Shown: positions 17,332 to 26,144 of the stretch, one piece after another
Layout: the number at the start of each line of letters is the position of its first letter
Numbering within the stretch: position 1 is the first letter of the stretch
Assembly: GCF_039522365.1 (NCBI RefSeq)
Contig: NZ_BAAADJ010000010.1
Location: 1-62,441 of the forward strand
Direction of reading: 5' to 3'
Length of the DNA: 62,441 nucleotides
Source of the DNA: Bacillus carboniphilus
Lineage (GTDB): Bacteria > Bacillota > Bacilli > Bacillales > JC228
Notes under the pieces: model-generated
The model's database searches: none
What the model was told of the DNA's origin: nothing
What the model saw: only the letters and a program-made list of their open reading frames with translations
Program-made: the position numbers and the translations under genes

Positions 17332-18144
17332 TTATTTAATAGATGCACACATCAATCCAAAATAAGTAGGGGCTTCATATGATAAAAACTCTATTTGTCG
17401 TTTATCTTTAGGGATTGCCCCTGCTAATATCATCGTTTGCCATATCCCATCAGGTTTAGCTGCCTCGATAAAATCAGGATTAAAATCAGCCATCTTTTCT
17501 AATTCATTATTTTTAGTTAACTCTACCACTAAATCATCTAATTCTTTAGCTGCTGGATCAAAGCCATAAGGCCCTTCAGCATCATGAGCGTGAGCCCAAT
17601 CACAGCTAGCAATAAGAGCTATTCGCTTAATCGAGGCTTCGACAACTCCTCTTAGCATCTCTCCAAACTGGTAGTGCACCTCAAAAGATAGCTCTCTGGT
17701 CGGCGTAATCACAACAATAGGGACATCTGGCATAAACCGTAAAGGAACAATGACTCCCCAATCCATAGGTAAACAAGAAATGGGACCAGCACTCGTTCCA
17801 TAGTTAATGGAGGCTACTGGAATATGATTCTCTTTAGCAGCACTGGAAAGGGCAGTAGCTAGTTCACGATCCACATGACGTTCTAATCCGAACTCAGCCC
17901 CATTCTCTTCAACGGAACCAACCATTCTTTCACAATTCGTAATAGAAAACTGTCCATCCACCCGTACACCATGTGGAGTAAGCACTATAATTGTGTCTGG
18001 ATTGGCTGCTTTCATTTCTTCCCCAAGGAGAGACATACTCTTCCGGGTTTTTTCCATTCTTTCAGGCTGGCTCCCACTTAGCTCTGGAATAATTTCTCCA
18101 CCGTGTGGAGTTATACAGGCGTATACAAAAGGAGACGTAGTCAT
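17332..18144 (-). CDS. Class III extradiol ring-cleavage dioxygenase (LigB family)
   Basis: The 270-aa protein fits the LigB/DODA family of non-heme Fe(II) dioxygenases. Candidate metal ligands are in ITPHGGEI (about residue 14) and in LTPHGVRV, with a later ASCDWAHAH segment typical of the family. Such enzymes open catechol-type rings. It lies 30 bases behind the HxlR regulator and is almost certainly in its operon. With the divergent nitroreductase this makes a coherent set for sensing and removing catechols or quinones. The substrate is unknown. A distant MEMO-like role cannot be excluded from sequence alone. Confidence 0.85.
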   Translation of the reverse strand: MTTSPFVYACITPHGGEIIPELSGSQPERMEKTRKSMSLLGEEMKAANPDTIIVLTPHGVRVDGQFSITNCERMVGSVEENGAEFGLERHVDRELATALSSAAKENHIPVASINYGTSAGPISCLPMDWGVIVPLRFMPDVPIVVITPTRELSFEVHYQFGEMLRGVVEASIKRIALIASCDWAHAHDAEGPYGFDPAAKELDDLVVELTKNNELEKMADFNPDFIEAAKPDGIWQTMILAGAIPKDKRQIEFLSYEAPTYFGLMCASIK

Positions 18145-18174
18145 TTGTAATCACTCTTTCTTTATTTAAGGTAT

Positions 18175-18516
18175 CTATATAGATTTTCTCTTAGCCCCTA
18201 TGTTTTCCCTCTTAAGATGTTGACTTCCCCAACTACTCATATGAGAAATAAGGGGAATCGTTGATCTCCCATAGTCTGAAAGTTCATATTCAACTCGTAA
18301 AACCTTTTCATGATATTCGCTACGAATAATTAGCTCATCTCGTTCAAGTTCTTGTAGGCATTGTGCCAACATTTTCTTCGTAATAGCAGGCACTTTGCGA
18401 TTTAATTCACCGAACCGTAAAGGTGTATGATGAAGCTCCCATAGAATCCTAGACTTCCATTTTCCACCTAAGATTTCAACTGTTACTTCTACGGGGCAGT
18501 GGTATGACTTATCCAT
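18175..18516 (-). CDS. HxlR (DUF24) family redox-sensing transcriptional regulator
   Basis: The 113-aa protein is a winged helix of the HxlR family: CPVEVTVEILGGKWKSRILWEL, then LRFGELNRKVPAITKKMLAQCLQELE. It has the single conserved N-terminal cysteine (Cys7) that serves as thiol sensor in the B. subtilis relatives YodB and CatR. Those proteins repress nitroreductase or catechol-dioxygenase genes until quinones or disulfide stress modify the cysteine. Both types of target gene flank it here: a LigB dioxygenase downstream and a nitroreductase upstream and divergent. It probably controls both from the shared intergenic operator. Confidence 0.9.
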   Translation of the reverse strand: MDKSYHCPVEVTVEILGGKWKSRILWELHHTPLRFGELNRKVPAITKKMLAQCLQELERDELIIRSEYHEKVLRVEYELSDYGRSTIPLISHMSSWGSQHLKRENIGAKRKSI

Positions 18517-18576
18517 AACCCTCCTCCTTTAAGAAGAACCTATGTTCATTATACCTCATTGTAAAGAGAATTCAGA

Positions 18577-18596
18577 TAGTTACAAAAAAGTGACTA
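18577..18596. promoter_or_regulatory. Candidate HxlR operator between divergent genes
   Basis: TAGTTAC (18577-18583) and GTGACTA (18590-18596) form a near-perfect inverted repeat around six As, between the hxlR-type gene and the nitroreductase. Its size and dyad symmetry suit YodB/CatR-type operators. Assignment is by position. Confidence 0.5.
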
Positions 18597-18661
18597 ATTG
18601 AATGACCAAGCTATCCCCAATTATCATAAATATATGCTAAAAATACATGGGAGACCTATAC

Positions 18662-19288
18662 ATGGAAAAGAAAATTAGTTTACGAGACGTTATGAAGAAT
18701 AGAAAAAGTATTCGAAAGTACAAAAACAAAAAAATCCCAAATGAAGTGATCCATGAAATATTCGAACTAACTAAAACGGCTCCATCTTCTTGGAATCTTC
18801 ACCATTGGAAATTCATTATTATTGAAAAGGAAGAAACCAAAAAGATGGTTTATCCCATTGCTTACAATCAAGAGCAGGTAGCCACATGCTCGCATCTTAT
18901 CGTCGTTTTGGGTGATACCGAGGCTTACAAAAACTTGGAGAAGGTATATTCAGAACAAGTAAAAGCGGGTTATATGACGGAAGAGGTTAAGAATCGATTT
19001 ATGGAAAATATACCGCTGCACTATCAATTAAAGAAAAGCTTTGGAATCTATGATGCCATAAGAAATGCTTCCTTAGCGGCCATGCAACTAATGTTAGCAG
19101 CTAAATCCTTTGGAGTAGATTCTTGTCCGATGTTAAGTTTTAAAGAACCTGAGTTAAAAGAGGTCTTACAAATCCCAAATCGCTATTACCCAACTATGTT
19201 AATTTCCTTGGGTTATGGAGATACACCTGCCTATAACACCGTTCGATTGCCTGTCGAGGAACTGATATGCTTTGATAGGTTTTATTGA
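18662..19288 (+). CDS. Nitroreductase family protein
   Basis: The 208-aa protein has the FMN-binding nitroreductase fold: RKSIRKYKNKKIP at the N-terminus for FMN phosphate contact, TAPSSWNLHHWKFI, and a C-terminal LISLGYGDTP. It would reduce quinones or nitroaromatics with NAD(P)H. The ATG at 18662 is chosen, eight bases after GGGAG; the ATG at 18647 overlaps that site. It is divergent from an HxlR regulator, the same arrangement as the YodB-yodC and HypR-hypO quinone and disulfide stress systems of B. subtilis, so induction by electrophiles is likely. Confidence 0.9.
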   Translation: MEKKISLRDVMKNRKSIRKYKNKKIPNEVIHEIFELTKTAPSSWNLHHWKFIIIEKEETKKMVYPIAYNQEQVATCSHLIVVLGDTEAYKNLEKVYSEQVKAGYMTEEVKNRFMENIPLHYQLKKSFGIYDAIRNASLAAMQLMLAAKSFGVDSCPMLSFKEPELKEVLQIPNRYYPTMLISLGYGDTPAYNTVRLPVEELICFDRFY

Positions 19289-19298
19289 ACTAACAGAG

Positions 19299-19337
19299 AA
19301 ATCGTGTTGGAAGGGTATTTTTCCAACACGATTTTTA
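19299..19337. terminator. Bidirectional terminator between nitroreductase and natB
   Basis: AAATCGTGTTGGAA (19299-19312) pairs perfectly with TTCCAACACGATTT (19321-19334), followed by Ts; the opposite strand also ends in a T-run. It serves the two convergent genes. Confidence 0.9.
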
Positions 19338-19345
19338 GAATGTTT

Positions 19346-20512
19346 CTATGATTTACCCAAAACCCACTTACTTTTCTGAAACATGGTGTATGCAATGGCG
19401 AAGGAGATTCCAACGAACAGTGCCGAACTCCCAAGTACATAAAGGACACTTTGAACGTCATAAATACCGTAGATGAGCTGCTTAATTAAGGCAAAAATAT
19501 TCATAAATGGAATCAGAAAATACTGCGCTGTTAACTCGTTCGGTGATAGCCCTATTAAAAGGAAATAAGGAACCATTGCAACGGATGTTAATGGAGCCAT
19601 ATAGTTTTGTCCTTCCTTCATGGTGTTAGCCATTAAACTGAAAATCATGAGGAGGCTTCCTACCAATAAGGCAAAGAAGATTAACCCTGTTCCAAGACTT
19701 GTGACAAAGAAGAAAAGGTTCTCGTTAATGTTAAGAGCTTCAGCCATTTTTTCAGTAAAGTAATTCACTCCCAGAACGAAGGTGAGAAGTGAGAATATCC
19801 CACTGATAATCCCAAGGGAAGAGATAGCTAGCCATTTTCCAATAATGATATGAAATCGGTTTACTGGCGTCATAATCAATGCTTCCATTGTTTTTCTTTC
19901 TTTTTCACCAGCAAATAAATCATTCGCTATCGAAAGCTCTCCCATAATGACACCTAGAACAAGAATAAGCTGCGAGAAAATCGCAATCATGTACAATGAC
20001 ATGCCATCTTCTCCACTAATGGTTTCTTGCACGACCGTGAATGGCTCTAATAATGAAGGGTCTACCTCACTATTAACTAGTGAGCCTGTGATTGTTTCCT
20101 GTCTCTTAAGTTCGAAATGCCCCATAACCAGATCCATTGCTTCACTCGCTTTTTTACTAGCGGGGTCACCGTATATCGTTATACTTGGATTTTCATGGTT
20201 TGCTAGTTTTTCTGTAAAAGATGAATCAGTCTCTATCGCTAGCTGTGCTTTAGCGTCTTCCATAAGTGATAATGGAGAGCCATCTTTCACAACTTCTACA
20301 GATTCTAACTCTCCTAGCCAGTCAACAATCTGTCCATCCATACTCTCTGAAACAGCAACTTGGTAGGTTTCCTCATTTTCTGCTAAAAACACACGATCCA
20401 TAAAGAATACAAGTGCGAGGTTGAAAAGGATTGGAATTAAAATGGTTAATAAAATCGTTTTTCTGTCACGAAGTGCATCAAGCATTTCTTTTTTGTATAC
20501 ATACCAACTCAT
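19346..20512 (-). CDS. natB: ABC transporter permease, sodium efflux type (NatB)
   Basis: The 388-aa protein has one N-terminal membrane helix (about 20-40), a large extracytoplasmic domain to about 175, then five or six helices including the conserved segment DLFAGEKERKTMEALIMTPV that contacts the ATPase. This is the ABC-2 layout of NatB, which exports Na+ in B. subtilis. Its ATG overlaps the natA stop codon by four bases (ATGA), so the two are co-translated. A two-component system of the NatR/NatK type lies divergently upstream. Confidence 0.9.
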   Translation of the reverse strand: MSWYVYKKEMLDALRDRKTILLTILIPILFNLALVFFMDRVFLAENEETYQVAVSESMDGQIVDWLGELESVEVVKDGSPLSLMEDAKAQLAIETDSSFTEKLANHENPSITIYGDPASKKASEAMDLVMGHFELKRQETITGSLVNSEVDPSLLEPFTVVQETISGEDGMSLYMIAIFSQLILVLGVIMGELSIANDLFAGEKERKTMEALIMTPVNRFHIIIGKWLAISSLGIISGIFSLLTFVLGVNYFTEKMAEALNINENLFFFVTSLGTGLIFFALLVGSLLMIFSLMANTMKEGQNYMAPLTSVAMVPYFLLIGLSPNELTAQYFLIPFMNIFALIKQLIYGIYDVQSVLYVLGSSALFVGISFAIAYTMFQKSKWVLGKS

Positions 20513-21252
20513 GCGTTAGTCCCCCTTACTAAGCGAGACATAAAAATATAATTTAAGTCTTCACTTTCTTCTTCTTTATATAATTGTTCGATTGGTCCGT
20601 TATAAACGACTTCTCCTTTATGAATCATCACGATGGATTCACAAAGTGCTTTTACTTCTTCCATAATGTGACTAGAGAAAATAATCGTTTTGCCTTCTTT
20701 TTTGAGTTGTCTAATTAACTCTCTAAACATGTTTGCTGCTGTAATGTCTAATCCAGTTGTTGGTTCATCAAGTAAAATGATATCGGGATTGTGAATCAGT
20801 GTTCTTGCAATCATAACCTTTTGACGCATTCCTTTTGAGAAACCTTCTACTTTACGATCTAAAAAGTCCTTCATTCCAAATCTAGTAGCTAGTTCCTCAA
20901 TGCGATTTTTAGCTTCATGGTTACTTAAGCGGTAAAGCTTTGCAAAGTAGAGTAGGTTTTCTCTTGCTGTTAGGCGATCATAGAGTCCTGTTTCACTTCC
21001 AAACAAGACGCCAATGCACGCCTTTACTTCCATAGGGTTTTTATGAATATCAATTCCATCAAATGTGATGGTGCCAGATGTCGGCTCTAAAATGGTCGAA
21101 ATCATTCGCAATAGAGTGGTTTTACCTGCACCATTTTCCCCTAAAAGCCCAATTACCTGACCTTTTTCAACGGTAAAGGAAATTTGATTAGAAGCTTGGA
21201 TGATTTTCTTTTTATCTTTAAATATTCTAGAAACACTATTTACTTGAATCAT
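20509..21252 (-). CDS. natA: ABC transporter ATP-binding protein, sodium efflux type (NatA)
   Basis: The 247-aa ATPase has Walker A GENGAGKT, signature FSKGMRQK, Walker B IILLDEPTTGLD and switch His in FSSHIMEE. The length equals that of B. subtilis NatA (246 aa, from memory). The ATG at 21250-21252 is chosen, behind an AAGGGG site; the TTG/ATG codons further upstream have none. It pairs with NatB to export Na+ and probably helps with alkali and ionophore resistance. Divergent natR and natK genes point to induction by that regulator. Confidence 0.92.
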   Translation of the reverse strand: MIQVNSVSRIFKDKKKIIQASNQISFTVEKGQVIGLLGENGAGKTTLLRMISTILEPTSGTITFDGIDIHKNPMEVKACIGVLFGSETGLYDRLTARENLLYFAKLYRLSNHEAKNRIEELATRFGMKDFLDRKVEGFSKGMRQKVMIARTLIHNPDIILLDEPTTGLDITAANMFRELIRQLKKEGKTIIFSSHIMEEVKALCESIVMIHKGEVVYNGPIEQLYKEEESEDLNYIFMSRLVRGTNA

Positions 21253-21410
21253 AACCTGACCCCTTTTGTTATTTGGTAGTTTCATTGTACTGTTTAGATG
21301 GTTTCTTGACTGCCATTATGTCGTTAAATGTTCTTTTCGTGTCGCGAAAATGCTATTTCCATGTGTGAAACATGTTAAAATATAACAAACAGCGGTCGGA
21401 GTGAAGAGAG

Positions 21411-22112
21411 ATGCTAAGGGTAGGTTTAGTGGATGATTCAAAATATGACTTAGAAAAATTAAACGTCAATCTACAAAATGAAGATGACCTAATGATTGTT
21501 TTTTCTACAAATGATCCAGAAGAAGCCTACCAAAATATTAAAAAGGGAGACATTGATTTACTCATAACCGACATCGAGATGCCGAAGCTTTCTGGTTATG
21601 AGTTAGCGGATTTAATCAAAAGTTATGCGCTTGATATAGAGGTAATCTTTGTCACCGGCTTTAGTGGGTATGCTGTACATGCATTTGAATTAAATGTTCT
21701 AGATTACATCATGAAGCCCTATTCAAAAGATCGACTAATAAAGGGAATCAATCGTAGGAATCAATTGGAGAAAGTGGAACAGGACACAAAAAAGCTAGTC
21801 ATCAAAACAAAGACTGATATTCATTTTATAGATAAAAAAGAGATTATCATGATTGAAAGAACGGGTCGTTCTACAACGATTATTACGGCTCAGGATGAAT
21901 ACACCATGTACACTCCTTTAACAGAGTTAGAGGAAGAACTGTCGAAGCGGAATTTTGTACGTTCTCACCGAGGGTTTATCATTAATATCCATTACGTAAA
22001 GAATTTTTCTCTCTACACCAAAAATTCATATATCGTAAGTTTTCAACAAACAAACAAAACCGCTATGATTACGAAGTCAAATCTAGAAAAGTTACAGAAG
22101 GATTATTTTTAA
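21411..22112 (+). CDS. natR: LytTR-type response regulator (NatR)
   Basis: The 233-aa protein has a receiver domain (acidic pair Asp8-Asp9, phosphoacceptor Asp54 in DIEMP, Lys in IMKPYS) followed from about residue 130 by a LytTR DNA-binding domain ending in RSHRGFIINIHYVKNF. It precedes and is co-transcribed with its kinase gene, and diverges from natAB. This is the same gene order as natK/natR near natAB in B. subtilis, where NatR activates natAB. Confidence 0.92.
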   Translation: MLRVGLVDDSKYDLEKLNVNLQNEDDLMIVFSTNDPEEAYQNIKKGDIDLLITDIEMPKLSGYELADLIKSYALDIEVIFVTGFSGYAVHAFELNVLDYIMKPYSKDRLIKGINRRNQLEKVEQDTKKLVIKTKTDIHFIDKKEIIMIERTGRSTTIITAQDEYTMYTPLTELEEELSKRNFVRSHRGFIINIHYVKNFSLYTKNSYIVSFQQTNKTAMITKSNLEKLQKDYF

Positions 22113-22129
22113 ATAAAGGGAGTTTACAT

Positions 22130-23113
22130 GTGCGTTTACATATACAGGATGTCATTTCTTTAGTGATTCATGTAATGGTAGCAATAAGTTTTCTTATTAA
22201 AGATACTAATCTGTTACATATTGGCGTTGTAAGTGTAGGTATGGTAGGGCTCGTTCTATTAAAGGTTTTTAGGAAACAAAAACCGAGCAATGGTGAAGGG
22301 TGGTTTCATAAAACTAGTTTTCAAATCCTTCAAGTCCTGTTGCTGATTGGAGTCTTGGTCACTGCATCAACCATGGTAGGCATTTTGGGTTGGATGGCAC
22401 TTTTCTTAACGGACTTCATAAGAGAAGATATAAGAAACTGGGGAATACAAAAAGATGAAGCCATAAAAAGGCTTGAAGAAGAGCGTGAGGTACAAAATAG
22501 TATCTTTCGGACTATTCGAAGTCAGCGTCATGACTTCTTGAAACATATTAGTGTTGTGCAGCACTTGTTAGAAGAAGATAAACTTAAGGACGCAAGAGCT
22601 TACTTCGCATCTCTCCTTGGGGAATACGAAACGATGAATATGGCCATTAAAGGGGAAGAAGGGCATATAGCGGCCATTTTACACCAGTATCAACGTTTAT
22701 GCGAGGAGCACCAAGTGTCGTTAACTTATGATTTTCAGGTACCAGTGTCATCACTACCACTCACATTGACAGATCAGACAAAGCTACTTTCAAACTTACT
22801 TGAGAATAGTTTTGAAGCTGCGAGAGAATACCAGGGAAAAGAATCAACTGCTACAATAGAATGTAGGTCAAGCTTATACGGAGGTATTATCGTTTTAGAA
22901 ATAAAAAACAGTACATTACCTCTTGATAAAGAAATCCTGGATCATTTATTTGAAAGATTTGACCTTACTTCCAAACATAAGGGACATGAAGGTTTAGGTA
23001 CGTATATTATCGCTAATCTAGTCAAGCAGTACCATGGGAACCTTTCTTTTAAATATGCTTCAAACGAACTACTAATTAAAATAAAGTTTCCGCTTATTGT
23101 AGAAGAAAAATAA
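22130..23113 (+). CDS. natK: Sensor histidine kinase (NatK)
   Basis: The 327-aa protein has about three N-terminal membrane helices (10-24, 28-46, 66-98), a short coiled coil, then [17 protein letters not shown] with phosphoacceptor His134 in an SpoOB-like dimerisation helix, and a GHKL ATPase with N-box [12 protein letters not shown] and G-box GLGTYI. It starts at GTG behind GGGAG, 17 bases after natR. This is a LytS/AgrC-like quorum or stress kinase type and should phosphorylate NatR. Confidence 0.9.
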   Translation: MRLHIQDVISLVIHVMVAISFLIKDTNLLHIGVVSVGMVGLVLLKVFRKQKPSNGEGWFHKTSFQILQVLLLIGVLVTASTMVGILGWMALFLTDFIREDIRNWGIQKDEAIKRLEEEREVQNSIFRTIRSQRHDFLKHISVVQHLLEEDKLKDARAYFASLLGEYETMNMAIKGEEGHIAAILHQYQRLCEEHQVSLTYDFQVPVSSLPLTLTDQTKLLSNLLENSFEAAREYQGKESTATIECRSSLYGGIIVLEIKNSTLPLDKEILDHLFERFDLTSKHKGHEGLGTYIIANLVKQYHGNLSFKYASNELLIKIKFPLIVEEK

Positions 23114-23114
23114 C

Positions 23115-23141
23115 TTGCCCATTTTATGAGAAAATGGGCAA
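23115..23141 (+). other. Stable hairpin after natK
   Basis: TTGCCCATTTT (23115-23125) pairs perfectly with AAAATGGGCAA (23131-23141) over a five-base loop. It has no T-run on the plus strand (TCAAATTGG follows), so it may be a weak terminator, an mRNA 3' end stabiliser or part of the kynA leader. Confidence 0.6.
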
Positions 23142-23184
23142 TCAAATTGGATGGTATGTCACGAACAAATGGGGAGGAACCAAA

Positions 23185-24042
23185 ATGAAAGACAACAACA
23201 AGGGGAAAATTGAAAGCGCTTCAAATAAAGACGAAGGACTACATCTCGACTTTAAAGATGATATGACATACGGAGATTACCTCCAGCTGGATCAAATCTT
23301 AAATAGTCAGAATCGGTTATCTGACCATCATGATGAAATGTTGTTTATCATTATTCACCAAGCCAGTGAACTGTGGATGAAGTTAATCTTACATGAATTG
23401 AATGCAGCTAAACAATCTATCTTGAATGATGACTTAGAACCTGCCTTTAAAATGTTGTCGCGAGTTTCAAAAATTCAGCAACAACTCATTCAATCATGGG
23501 ATGTTCTTTCAACCTTAACACCTAGTGAGTATATGGAGTTTAGAGAAAAGCTAGGAAAATCCTCTGGTTTCCAGTCCTATCAAAATAGGTTAATAGAATT
23601 TGCTTTAGGTCATAAAAAAGAAAATGTTCTTTCTGTTTACAAGCATCAACCTCACCTTTTTGAAATCTTACAAAAGGAATTGTATGAACCGAGTATTTAC
23701 GACGCATCTATCATGGCATTATCGAAACGAGGATTAAACATCGATTCTGAAATGCTAGATAGAGACTGGTCAAAGGATTATGAACCCAATTCTAGTGTAG
23801 AAAATGCTTGGTTAACCGTTTACCGTGATGTAAACCAGTATTGGGACTTTTATGAGCTGGCTGAAAAACTAGTAGATATTGAAGGTCGACAACAACAATG
23901 GCGTTACAATCATATGTTAACAGTTGAAAGAATTATCGGATATAAACGTGGAACGGGTGGTTCTGCGGGAGTCGGGTATCTAAAACAAGTGATTGAGCAC
24001 CGATTCTTCCCGGAGCTGTGGCAGATTCGAACAAAATTATAG
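23185..24042 (+). CDS. kynA: Tryptophan 2,3-dioxygenase
   Basis: The 285-aa protein is a standard-length bacterial TDO. It has [12 protein letters not shown], the substrate-site helix [13 protein letters not shown], and [20 protein letters not shown], in which the histidine is the axial heme ligand and GTGGS closes the active site. It oxidises L-tryptophan to N-formylkynurenine. The ATG at 23185 is chosen behind GGGAGGA. No kynB (formamidase) or kynU (kynureninase) gene is adjacent, unlike the usual Bacillus kyn cluster. A YciI-like gene follows 25 bases on and is probably in the same transcript. Confidence 0.95.
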   Translation: MKDNNKGKIESASNKDEGLHLDFKDDMTYGDYLQLDQILNSQNRLSDHHDEMLFIIIHQASELWMKLILHELNAAKQSILNDDLEPAFKMLSRVSKIQQQLIQSWDVLSTLTPSEYMEFREKLGKSSGFQSYQNRLIEFALGHKKENVLSVYKHQPHLFEILQKELYEPSIYDASIMALSKRGLNIDSEMLDRDWSKDYEPNSSVENAWLTVYRDVNQYWDFYELAEKLVDIEGRQQQWRYNHMLTVERIIGYKRGTGGSAGVGYLKQVIEHRFFPELWQIRTKL

Positions 24043-24067
24043 AGATTTGTGGAGGAGGAAAGATCCA

Positions 24068-24388
24068 ATGGCATTGCAACAGTTTTTATATAAACTAACA
24101 TTAGTTCCCAACTTACACGACGATGGGAACTGGACAGAGCGTGAAAATAATATTGTAGGGGAGCACTTTCGATATCTGCAGGGACTTCAGAAAGAAGGAA
24201 AACTAATTCTTGCGGGCAGAACCATGAACGAATCAGCTCACACCTTTGGGATTGTTATTTTTTTAGCTGAATCAGAAACAGAAGCGAAACAAATAATGGA
24301 GAATGACCCTGCTGTTGATCAAGGCGTCATGATAGCGGAAGTCTTTCCGTATAAGGTCGCTCTCTTTAATAACCAGTTTGAGGGTTAA
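24068..24388 (+). CDS. YciI-like protein
   Basis: The 106-aa protein has the compact YciI/DGPF-type alpha-beta barrel pattern: EHFRYLQGLQKEGKLILAGRTM, FLAESETEAKQIMENDPAV and a C-terminal AEVFPYKVALF. The family includes dehydrochlorinase-like and muconolactone-isomerase-like enzymes, mostly of unknown role. The ATG at 24068 follows GGAGGAGGAAAG. Its position behind kynA suggests a role in handling a kynurenine-pathway product, but that is inference. Confidence 0.8.
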   Translation: MALQQFLYKLTLVPNLHDDGNWTERENNIVGEHFRYLQGLQKEGKLILAGRTMNESAHTFGIVIFLAESETEAKQIMENDPAVDQGVMIAEVFPYKVALFNNQFEG

Positions 24389-24414
24389 TGAATCTTTAAG
24401 AAAGGAGCACCAAC

Positions 24415-25401
24415 ATGAAATACGGAGTAATAGGGACCAGTGAGATTACGACTCGGTTTATTGAGGCATCTAGGGAAGTCGCCGATTTCAACTTATCGAG
24501 CGTTTACTCTCGTACATATGAGAGAGCACAAGATTTTGCGAAACGGTTCGGTGCACCAAATATTTATACAGACTTAGAGAAAATGGCGGTGGAAGGGCAG
24601 GTTGATGTTATTTACATCGCTTCCCCCAACTCCCTACACTTTGAGCAAGTAGTGTTTTTCCTACAGAAGAAAATTCATGTAATTTGTGAGAAGCCTATTT
24701 TTTCAAATGTGAAAGAGTTTGAACAGGCATTTAATGTAGCGGAAGAGAACGGTGTCTTTTTATTCGAAGCAGCACGAAATATACATTCCCCCAATTTTAA
24801 ACTATTGAAGGATCAAGTGGCTAAGATTGGGAAGGTAAGGAGTGCGGTGCTTCAATATATGAAATACTCATCACGCTACGATCTGGTGCTCAAGGGTGAG
24901 GAACCGAATATTTTTTCTGCGAACTTTTCTGGAGGGGCGTTAGTCGATTTAGGCGTCTATCCAGTATTCGTAGCAGTATCCCTATTTGGTGATCCTAAGG
25001 ATGTTGCTTACTATCCGGTGATGTTGCCAACAGGAGTTGACGGTAGTGGAACGCTTGTCCTCCAATATGATGATTTTGTTTGCACAATCCTTTGTTCAAA
25101 AATAACGGATTCCTTTTTGCCAAATGAAATTCATGGGGAAAAAGGGACCGTCATTGTAGACCATATTTCCTCCATAAGGAAATTGGATGTGTTAGATAGG
25201 GTGGCAAAATCAAGTGAAACCATTTCGGTTCCGGAACACGAGAATAACATGGTGTATGAAATTGAGGCATTTAAAAACATAATCGAAAGCAAGGATTATA
25301 AGGGCTATGAAGAATTAAAGCGGATCAGTTATTCAACCTTAAAAATTACAGAAGCAGCACGTAAATTTAGTGGGATTGTCTTTACTAACGAAAGAGAATA
25401 A
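24415..25401 (+). CDS. Gfo/Idh/MocA family oxidoreductase
   Basis: The 328-aa protein begins with a Rossmann fold (GVIGTSEITTRFIEA) and contains IYIASPNSLHFEQV and the family motif CEKPIF, whose lysine is catalytic, followed by a C-terminal alpha/beta substrate domain with GGALVDLGVYPV. It should oxidise or reduce a sugar, cyclitol or related compound with NAD(P). It follows the YciI gene by 26 bases behind AAAGGAG, so it may belong to the same operon, though no functional link with kynA is evident. Confidence 0.88.
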   Translation: MKYGVIGTSEITTRFIEASREVADFNLSSVYSRTYERAQDFAKRFGAPNIYTDLEKMAVEGQVDVIYIASPNSLHFEQVVFFLQKKIHVICEKPIFSNVKEFEQAFNVAEENGVFLFEAARNIHSPNFKLLKDQVAKIGKVRSAVLQYMKYSSRYDLVLKGEEPNIFSANFSGGALVDLGVYPVFVAVSLFGDPKDVAYYPVMLPTGVDGSGTLVLQYDDFVCTILCSKITDSFLPNEIHGEKGTVIVDHISSIRKLDVLDRVAKSSETISVPEHENNMVYEIEAFKNIIESKDYKGYEELKRISYSTLKITEAARKFSGIVFTNERE

Positions 25402-25459
25402 AAATGGAGTCTTGTTGAGACAATACAAATGAATCTACTACATTTGTGGAGGTACATGC

Positions 25460-25615
25460 ATGTCTAAACAAGGGAAACAAAATGCTGAACAAAAACGTCA
25501 GCAGTTAAAAGGACAAGAAGGTAAAAACGACGTCGAATTTGGTACAGAAGCACAGATCGGTAACAGTAAGAGTCAAAGCCAGAAGAAGAGTGGACGTCAG
25601 ATGAATAAGAAGTAA
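25460..25615 (+). CDS. Probable small gamma-type acid-soluble spore protein (51 aa)
   Basis: The frame starts at ATG 25460 behind GGAGGTACATGC and encodes a 51-residue protein made almost only of Lys, Gln, Asn, Ser, Gly and Glu, with no hydrophobic core. It contains VEFGTEAQIG, which resembles the FGTEFASE region where the spore protease cleaves gamma-type SASPs such as SspE, and Gln/Lys-rich tracts typical of them. It is shorter than SspE and lacks the duplicated cassette. Gamma-type SASPs are amino-acid stores in the spore core. A strong terminator follows, so it is a single-gene unit. The family call is tentative. Confidence 0.6.
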   Translation: MSKQGKQNAEQKRQQLKGQEGKNDVEFGTEAQIGNSKSQSQKKSGRQMNKK

Positions 25616-25623
25616 TGGTACAG

Positions 25624-25657
25624 AGGGGAATCCTGGATTGGATTTCCCTATTTTTGT
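25624..25657 (+). terminator. Intrinsic terminator after the small spore protein gene
   Basis: AGGGGAATCC pairs with GGATTTCCCT across six bases, followed by TATTTTTGTGTTTTTTT. Confidence 0.82.
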
Positions 25658-25808
25658 GTTTTTTTAACCGAGATTTTGTTAATTTTGGTTTTTTTATTGG
25701 TGGTATAGTGGAAAAAGGGCGATGGTAGAAATAATAGCTGGGATTTTATACATTTTAGCAGGGGGAAGATGGCTCAACCTTGTTTGGTTTGTGAACGGGG
25801 GGAGTGGT

Positions 25809-26046
25809 GAGTGCGGAAATTTTGTTTTGAGTGCGAAAATACGTAAATGAGTGCAATTATTTCGATTTGAGTGCGAAAAATAGGATTTGAGTGCAAAAAC
25901 AGTTTTGAGTGCGAAAAAGCGGCCATTGAGTGCAGAAATGAATAGAATGAGTGCGAAAAAATCCATTTGAGTGCGAAAATCCAACTCCGCTTGGTTGCGA
26001 AACCCCAACTCCGCTTGGGTGCGAAACCCAACTACGTTTGAGTGTG
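25809..26046. repeat. Repeat family D: about twelve copies of a 20-21 bp unit
   Basis: The word GAGTGCGAAAA or a variant recurs with its G at 25809, 25829, 25849, 25869, 25889, 25907, 25928, 25949 and 25969, at spacings of 18 to 21, then in three longer units of 23-24 bp that share the word CCAACTCCGCTTGG. The block sits in the 530-bp gap between the spore-protein terminator and the pirin gene. Several frames are open through it only because the repeats avoid stop codons. Nothing else is seen in the gap. Confidence 0.85.
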
Positions 26047-26144
26047 AAAATCCAACTCCGCCCCACCCTAAAACCCAAGTCATTCCCTTGGACTTTCCCC
26101 TACAAAAATGCCAAAATACCTATACAGTTAGGAGGCTATACAAA

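Noticed and set aside
21319-21344. Direct repeat TGTCG, 21 bp apart, between natA and natR as a LytTR binding site
   Set aside because: The spacing suits LytTR boxes, but the surrounding bases do not match the usual consensus well, so it was not listed as a feature.
23115-23141. Hairpin after natK as a true intrinsic terminator
   Set aside because: No T-run follows the stem on the plus strand, so it was kept only as a hairpin of uncertain role.
25694-26083. Overlapping minus-strand open frames of up to about 130 codons in repeat D
   Set aside because: Three frames are open at once through a 20-21 bp repeat, the products are periodic and there is no initiation signal.
25971-26144. N-terminal extension of the pirin gene through repeat D
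   Set aside because: The extension is translated repeat sequence. A proper AGGAGG site sets the start at 26145.
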